Shown here: in pieces, positions 59,001 to 64,000 of the stretch
How positions within the stretch are numbered: the first letter of the stretch is position 1
How the letters are laid out: every line of letters starts with the position of its first letter
Origin: Merluccius polli
Lineage: Eukaryota; Chordata; Actinopteri; Gadiformes; Merlucciidae
Assembly (NCBI GenBank): GCA_030340625.1
Contig: JAOPHQ010004285.1
Location: forward strand, 1-64,000
Length of the DNA stretch: 64,000 nt
Reading direction: 5' to 3'
Made by a program: the position numbers and the translations under genes
The notes under the pieces: generated by a model
What the model was told of the DNA's origin: nothing
What the model saw: the letters and a program-made list of their open reading frames with translations, nothing else
Databases searched by the model: none

Positions 59001-62000
59001 AAAAGAAAGTTTTGTAATTTCTTGCACTTTGTAAGTGTGTTGCTGACAGGTCTCTCTTGCAAAAGAGGCGCTCAACCTTAATGAGACATACCTGAATAAT
59101 AAAGGTTCAACAAAATGTCACATGTAAACCGCTGGCTACTGTAATGCTGCGTTTACAGGTCGTCATTTCGCAGACTAGTGCAGCGTGTGTGCTGCAGTGT
59201 GTGTTCTCATTTATTGACAACGCGATGAGTTTAGCATTATGGTGACAAGCCACTTGTCTATGCCACATTTTGGCTTGAATTTCCCACAGCATTTTGTTAG
59301 CTTAATGTGGCTTTTTTCAAAAGCCTGTTCTGCTATGTGGCATGTGGAGACACCTGCCCATGCATGCATGTTTTAGTTTTTACTGTAGTCTGGGAACCAC
59401 CTTAAGCAATTGCCTAAGTCAGACATCACTTACACAAAGCACTTCTGTGCCAATAAAAAAAGGAAAAATATGTATGTTTACCTTTGGTCCGGGGAAGCCG
59501 TGGGGACCCTGAAAGCAGAATTAAAATATGGATGTAATATAATGTGTATCATGGAATATAAGGTGTAAAGTTGGCTCATCTCAAAGTCAATTCATTTTTC
59601 ATTTGTTGGTCAACAGTGGCCAATAACTGTAATCTCTTTCTTCTTTATAGTTTCAAGCACTTGCAGCTAAACATGTAGATTTGCCTTTGCAACTGGCTTT
59701 TACAGCAGTGTAAAAATGTTTTCAAGACCCATTGTCCTGCTGCATTGTCGCCAATTAAGGAACGCGGCAAACATTTTTTGACCAAAGCCAAAAGTCCCAG
59801 AATGACTTCATAGTGCATATTTCTGTGCCTCGAGACTGGCAAAATGTGGCCTCCTATGAATAAAGTTTTTCCAGTGGAGCGAACATTTGACTTACATCTA
59901 AGCCTTGTTAAATGTCATTCGTAAGCATTAAATAAAAGAAAATGAACTGGAAACCAGTTTCAATTTTGCATTAAAACTGGTTTCCAGTTCATTTTCTTTT
60001 CTCAGTTGCATTTCTCAGTTTTAATGCAAAGGGAGGTGTCCTCACAGTGCTCAGCTCCTAGCTCGGTTGGGCGTGCACAATGTGACAACAACATGGAATC
60101 CTGTTAGCTTCACCCTGTAGGTTGCATTCCTGAGCAGTGCCACTCCCGCGTAACACACTATATCATTCATGTCCAGTTTTCCATGTGTGTGGCAAAACAT
60201 AAGACAAGCAAATCATGACAAGGCTGCATGTATGCAGATGGTTGGAGGGCCCAAGAATATGGGATAGCTTGTGGTGAAAGTTCCCCATGCAAAAAGTGAT
60301 CTCACCATTGGTCCTGGTGGTCCATGGGGCCCCAGTGGCCCTGGGGGGCCAGTAATCTAAAAAAACAAAACAAAAATAAGGATTATGACAACAAATCCTG
60401 ATTTATTACATTAAAAAAACAAAAAGCAGTTTAGACGTTGTGATGTGTGAGAACAAAACACTTTGGTCGGTGACTGGGAGACGTGACTTAAAGGACACAT
60501 ACCGAGGGACCCTGAGCGCCAGTCAGGCCGGAGTCCCCCTTGTCACCTTTGGCCCCATTGGCGCCCTGAGGGACAAGACATGAACTGTAGGGATCACATG
60601 TACTGTACAGTATTTCACTTCATTTGGACACCAAACTAAGTGATTCACACACACATTCTCTAGTCCTATTTCGCTAAACCTGTAGAATGTTGCTTGTGTT
60701 TTTTGTTTTGGCTTTCGGTCCACACTTAAAATGTCGAATTACTTGTTTGTTTGACGTCCCCTGACAATATAATGTAATACATGGGAATGCACACAATGTC
60801 TTCTTACAGGAAGGCCGGGTAAGCCGGTTGCACCCTTTTCTCCAGAGGACCCGGGCATCCCCATGTCTCCCTTTGAACCCTTGTAGCCCTGGAGGGATAA
60901 ATGGGGGTGGGAGGGGTGGGAGGTATGTGTTACACACATTACAACAACACACAAATATTACAGTCATTTGAAAAATGTCGTTCCAAAGCGTTCCTTCAAA
61001 TGGTCCATCGCCAATCAATTGGCGTAATAACGATAATTGTGTACAATAGTTTTTATGAAAGCAATGACCGGACCAACTTACTCTTTCACCATCTAGTCCG
61101 GGGAAGACCAGGCAAACCTTGATCACCCTAGATGCAACATAAATACATACATTATTATTGTTATTAATATTATTATTCCACATCTATAGCGAGCGACATT
61201 TAGGGAGGGATACCAAGTGTGCCACATGTTAATTCAATTGTTACATTTTTGGACAATTCTCTCATCGGTTTAACTCCATCACACCAAAAACAAATGCCTG
61301 AGGGATATTGTAGGACCATATTGCACATATATTACCGTGTAAAACAAAAAAGAGTTTACCTTCAGCCCCTGGGGGCCGAGTGGCCCTGGTGGCCCCGGGG
61401 GACCCTACATGAACAAACAAGGGACATTTCATTAGGAGCTTGTTGAACATTGGCCATATAAATACAATATATATGTATATAAATGTAAATACACACAGCC
61501 ACCACACTGACATAAACAAGTTGAAATTCAACTGTGATGCTGTGAGAGACATGTGATTACAGCGTGTTAGGAGGAGGAAAACTGTGTGATCCTTTAACTG
61601 GGGCCAACTAACTAGTATACGTTAGCGGTTGGACTGACGACACATCGAGGGCGCCACTCATTGCCATGACTGTTTCAAATCCTAATCCCCACGCCAAAAA
61701 CAGAGAACGCCGCGTTGTGACAACCAGCGCCGCAGGCAGCAGGGCGTGCTCGGGACAGCACCGGGTTGAAACAAAAACGCAGGAATCCGATGTGCTTTGT
61801 GTCGGGTTCATGCAAGAACACACACGCACAGTTTGCAGCACGACAACAGATTGAGGCTTTATTTACCGTGACTGTAAAAGTGGTAATCTTCTGTTGTGCC
61901 GCGGAAGGGACAAGGTGGAAGAAACACATTGAGGAAGAAAGAGAGGTTAAACATGTGCAGCGGAGACAACAGCAGAGAAAGAAAGTTTGGGCATTCTACT

Positions 62001-63338
62001 GCGCTGAGAGGAGCTCTCTCCTGCATCTACTAGCGCACGCCATCCCTCGCATGGTCGAGTCAAGGTTTAGTTCATAGGGCCATTATAGTGTTATGAATAC
62101 GTGTCATTTTCATGGCGTCAGGTTTTATGTGCCACGTTAGAGCCCTAAGGAGGGACAAAGTCACTCGCACAAAAGTAGAGAGGTGAAGCATAAAGAGATA
62201 TGGAAATGTATAAATGGAATAATTGATATGGAACATGGGCGTTCTGAGGCTCCTTAATAAATATTCAAACCATACGACGCTCTGACATTAAACACAGGGA
62301 GATCAATGAATGCGTTTAAGAAAATAAACAATTTATTCCACGGTGAGTCTGACCTGCAAAGCCTCCTGGATGTTGCCATTGTAGTCAATGATTTCAGTGT
62401 TTCCCTGATCTCCCTTCTGTCCTGGGGGGCCCTGCACATTGGATACACGTTATTAATCTCATTACATCTGTAATAAAACATAATAAACTAACAAATAATA
62501 TTACTCTGGGGCCATTATTTAAAAAAAAACAGAACTGCGTTCCCCCTTTATTTAAACGTACACACTTCTACTTTATTTAAATATTCATTTTACATTTAAT
62601 CACATCATTCTTAATATCAATGTCATGTCAATGTCAACATTCCCAAAATAGTCTATTTCAGTAGATTTAACAGATGTTTGAACTGTGTGCGCATGTCTAT
62701 TTCTCACCTGTGGGCCAATGGAGCCCAAGAGTCCCTTGTCTCCAGTCTCCCCCTAGTGGACAGAGAGGTGCACAGTTATAAACATCTCCATTCATGTATT
62801 TACAATATTCACAATTATTACTATCACAAAGCAAGCGTGTACGTAAGGCATCTTTGCTCAGGGATGCCTACAGGTGGGGTGGGGACTTCAGGGATCCAAC
62901 CCGGTCCCTAGCCACTGAACTAGCCTGCTCCTGCCTTACATCCCATGGCGTTGAATAACATGTGTAGGCTACACAGTGTAGCGCCACACATCACGTGGTT
63001 AGTTATCACACCACACTCTTCTCTCTGTGTATCGCATCACATTCACATTGTATAATATGTGAAATTAAATCAAAGGAATTTGTATATACTTCAAAATTTA
63101 ACTTAGGCATTCGATGGGTTGACGAGTAAATTGTCATTGATAAGCTGTAGTTGGTTTGAAGAGGCGCTTCTACTTGCTTAATACCAATAATAATAGCTCT
63201 CTACTCCCAAACCCCCTAAATACTCACATTCTGCTCAATGCTCCTCTGATTCTGAACAACTGCAACGTCAACAATGGTGTCGGTGATGCTTACCTTGGTG
63301 CCCTTGAAACCTGGAACCCCGGCCTCTCCCGGTGACCC
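50033..63338 (-). CDS. col25a1: Collagen type XXV alpha 1 (CLAC-P), 3' part, 18 exons
   Basis: Brain and muscle transmembrane collagen (type II orientation, shed by furin; its ectodomain was found in amyloid plaques). Minus-strand exons, 5' to 3': 63294..63338, 62708..62752, 62354..62431, 61867..61890, 61360..61404, 61082..61127, 60808..60888, 60503..60565, 60306..60356, 59482..59508, 58226..58306, 57641..57676, 56699..56752, 55849..55902, 54463..54489, 54134..54187, 52255..52332, 50033..50086; an alternative exon is at 52809..52895. All are phase 0 and nearly all begin with Gly; lengths are multiples of nine or close to it. A non-collagenous break (T-E-I-I-D-Y-N-G-N-I-Q-E-A-L-Q / K-I-T-T-F-T-V-T) and the tail L-D-G-L-D-A-P-C-Q-L / G-P-D-G-L-P-M-P-G-C-W-Q-K match human COL25A1. 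Exon 61082..61127 has a +1 shift. The 5' exons (cytoplasmic and membrane parts) lie beyond 64000. Confidence 0.94.
50112..50178. repeat. (GAA)22 triplet repeat at the acceptor of the last col25a1 exon
   Basis: An uninterrupted GAA run starting 26 nt upstream (in the sense of transcription) of the last exon. In the transcript it reads (UUC)n and extends the polypyrimidine tract. Confidence 0.96.
50180..51460. other. last intron of col25a1, proximal part
   Basis: Intron DNA with a short CA run (50664-50683), G runs (50930-50942) and pyrimidine-rich stretches. No gene recognised. Confidence 0.4.
51466..51970. mobile_element. foldback MITE with about 170-bp inverted arms
   Basis: The left arm (from about 51466: aatcaattgaaaatgcaatg, aatagcactaatgcttttta, aatgcccccacaataaagtg) recurs inverted in the right arm (51820-51965). 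The central spacer of about 200 bp is unique. Non-coding. Family not assigned. Confidence 0.85.
52809..52895 (-). CDS. col25a1: alternative C-terminal exon of col25a1
   Basis: Acceptor ttcacag, 29 codons, donor ttg|gtatgt. It starts G-E-K-G-K-K-G-K-K-G-P-K and ends G-A-P-G-L-D-A-P-C-P-L. The next exon (52255..52332) ends G-L-D-G-L-D-A-P-C-Q-L, also at phase 0. Both endings can join the last exon, and using both would place the Cys motif twice, so they are probably alternatives. Human has isoforms differing near the C-terminus, as I recall. Confidence 0.8.
52896..54133. other. col25a1 intron
   Basis: Holds a GTAT-type tetranucleotide run (53733-53777) and a G run at about 53140. No extra exon was recognised. 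Confidence 0.5.
53733..53777. repeat. (GTAT)n tetranucleotide repeat
   Basis: About eleven gtat units in a col25a1 intron. Confidence 0.93.
54714..55717. mobile_element. TTAA-target (T2/Kolobok-like) element 3, with nested Harbinger-type insert
   Basis: TTAA at 54710-54713 and 55718-55721 flank the ends agggacta and acatagtccct, which are inverted. It is split near its left tip by a PIF/Harbinger-like element (54722-55281). No VNIG exon is present in this one. Confidence 0.7.
54722..55281 (+). mobile_element. PIF/Harbinger-like element
   Basis: Inverted ends: ttgccgcgtttccaccggca on the left and gctagtggaaatgcgcca on the right, followed inside by cacggcacggcacggta-type runs. A short exon at 55019 reads M-T-S-Q-K-N-T-P-W-S-V-D-E-V-Q-T-F-L, the start of the Myb/SANT-like protein carried by Harbinger elements, after which the frame decays. 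No transposase. Confidence 0.72.
56353..56385. repeat. short perfect hairpin
   Basis: ggtgtcccttc and gaagggacacc are exact reverse complements around an 11-nt loop, in a col25a1 intron. Confidence 0.8.
56760..57640. other. col25a1 intron
   Basis: Intron DNA between the exons at 56699-56752 and 57641-57676. No repeat family or extra exon recognised. Confidence 0.45.
57779..57945. repeat. poly(G) runs and (AAC)n
   Basis: G runs at 57777-57800 and 57927-57943, with (caa)n at about 57811-57832. Confidence 0.85.
58438..58985. mobile_element. non-autonomous DNA element with GGTCACACC ends
   Basis: actgtgcggtcacaccagaa and aatctttcggtgtgacccta are inverted ends (shared core ggtcacacc, then aagatt). 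The interior has no coding frame. Similar to fish Harbinger-type MITEs, but the 3-bp target duplication is not clear. Confidence 0.6.
58990..59480. other. col25a1 intron
   Basis: No feature recognised. Confidence 0.45.
59934..60000. repeat. perfect 27-bp hairpin
   Basis: Arms aaaagaaaatgaactggaaa... (59934-59960) and its exact reverse complement (59974-60000) with a 13-nt loop, in a col25a1 intron. Confidence 0.95.
61082..61127 (-). CDS. col25a1: col25a1 exon with +1 frameshift
   Basis: Good acceptor (catctag) and donor (aga|gtaag), but 46 nt instead of 45. The first part reads G-D-Q-G-L-P-G-L in the collagen frame; the second part reads P-G-L-D-G-E-R in the next frame. The surplus base is in the run gggg at 61100-61103. 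Read as is, translation would leave the collagen frame and hit a stop inside the exon. Confidence 0.88.
62354..62431 (-). CDS. col25a1: col25a1 exon spanning collagen to non-collagenous border
   Basis: Begins G-P-P-G-Q-K-G-D-Q-G-N and changes to T-E-I-I-D-Y-N-G-N-I-Q-E-A-L-Q, nearly identical to human. With the next 24-nt exon (K-I-T-T-F-T-V-T, 61867-61890) it forms the interruption between two collagenous domains. Confidence 0.93.
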
Positions 63339-64000
63339 CTACAGCGTTCACAGAGAGAGAGGTCACAGAGCTGAACAGCAGCAGCAATGATAACCACACA
63401 TCCCTCTGGACCTTTAATGACCTACCACCAGATGGATCTGCTCCGCCCGTTAAGAGGTTATGATGATAAACAGTCTTTTTCAACACCGACATCTCTCAAC
63501 CAATCCCTGGAGAGACGCTATCGCGGTTAGCCTCCCCCCCCCCACACACACACACACACTCACTTAATTAACCGACTCTCAACATGGCGAAGCCGTGGCG
63601 GAAACAGAGGTGTTTATTTGATTTTTCACCACAGGGGAGGAGAGAAAAAAAAAGGGAGAACGTCTATTTTTCCTGGAGGTTGGCAGTAGGATGTGAAATA
63701 GCTTTGGGGATGTTTTTTCTTCTTCTTAGGCTTAGGCTTATTTAGGCTAGAGCCTGAACCAGCTGCTGGGGTCAACATCAGCTATAAACAAACTCGCAAA
63801 ACCTGAATCTGGTTTACTTGGCGCAGGAAAACAAGCGAAGGCGGCTTCAAATTGCCCGCTGAGTGGAAGCGTATTTGTCTTTCCAACGCAGGTTGGAAGT
63901 TGAACTCAGTAAGGCCGTGAAATTTATTTTGTTCGTTTGGATATTTTGCGTTGCACCGAGGGGGTTACGCCTGTAGGTGACAGCAAAGGCCACTGAGCCA
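63339..64000. other. col25a1 intron at window edge
   Basis: Contains a C run with CA repeat (63532-63560). No exon recognised; the next upstream col25a1 exon is outside the window. Confidence 0.5.

Noticed and set aside
62678..62911. Plus-strand frames overlapping col25a1 exons
   Set aside because: They are shadows of minus-strand Gly-X-Y exons and have no splice or domain support.

Overview
The window is a piece of a teleost (ray-finned fish) nuclear genome. Its protein-coding content is intron-split, splice sites are GT-AG, and dinucleotide microsatellites are long and frequent. The intergenic and intronic DNA is full of fish-type mobile elements: hAT, PIF/Harbinger, ISL2EU, TTAA-target T2/Kolobok-like elements, LINE tails and tRNA-derived repeats. 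Four conserved genes were identified by reading exons one by one: rpl34 (last two exons, +), ostc (complete, 4 exons, +), etnppl (complete, 13 coding exons, -) and the 3' part of col25a1 (18 exons plus one alternative exon, -). From what I know of the human 4q25 region this is the same order and orientation (RPL34-OSTC-ETNPPL-COL25A1), so this is a block of conserved synteny rather than an accessory region.

Layout. 0-3.6 kb: the end of rpl34 and all of ostc, a compact head-to-tail pair. 3.6-14.0 kb: a gene-free repeat block. It holds a decayed hAT 5' end, two inverted copies of one transposon (the larger interrupted by a TTAA element), a 192-bp satellite that grades into a GGTAA-rich array, and a tandem array of tRNA-like units. 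14.0-39.7 kb: etnppl on the minus strand. Intron 2 (about 10 kb) contains a decayed autonomous ISL2EU transposon with a THAP-DDE transposase and, convergent to it, a SWIM/YqaJ gene. A second TTAA element sits between those two genes. 39.7-42.3 kb: microsatellites and a 2-kb, 30-bp minisatellite just upstream of etnppl. 42.3-50.0 kb: intergenic DNA and the possible 3' UTR of col25a1, with one clean hAT insertion. 50.0-63.3 kb: col25a1 exons coding Gly-X-Y repeats, one short non-collagenous interruption, and the C-terminal tail; the 5' half of this gene lies beyond the window.

Genes and roles. Rpl34 is a 60S ribosomal protein. Ostc is a subunit of the ER oligosaccharyltransferase. Etnppl is a PLP-dependent ethanolamine-phosphate phospho-lyase. 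Col25a1 is a transmembrane collagen (CLAC-P). They do not form a pathway; the link is ancestral gene order.

Most interesting points. (1) Two unrelated-looking TTAA elements each preserve a homologous first coding exon (V-N-I-G motif) that ends at the same position and splice phase, and one of them has its own empty target site elsewhere in the window. (2) A tandem array of tRNA-like units changes polarity along its length. (3) One col25a1 exon carries a +1 frameshift in a G run. (4) col25a1 has two C-terminal exons ending in DAPC-[P/Q]-L that look like alternatives. (5) rpl34 has Ser where a zinc-ligand Cys is expected. All exon coordinates are hand-read and no database search was possible.
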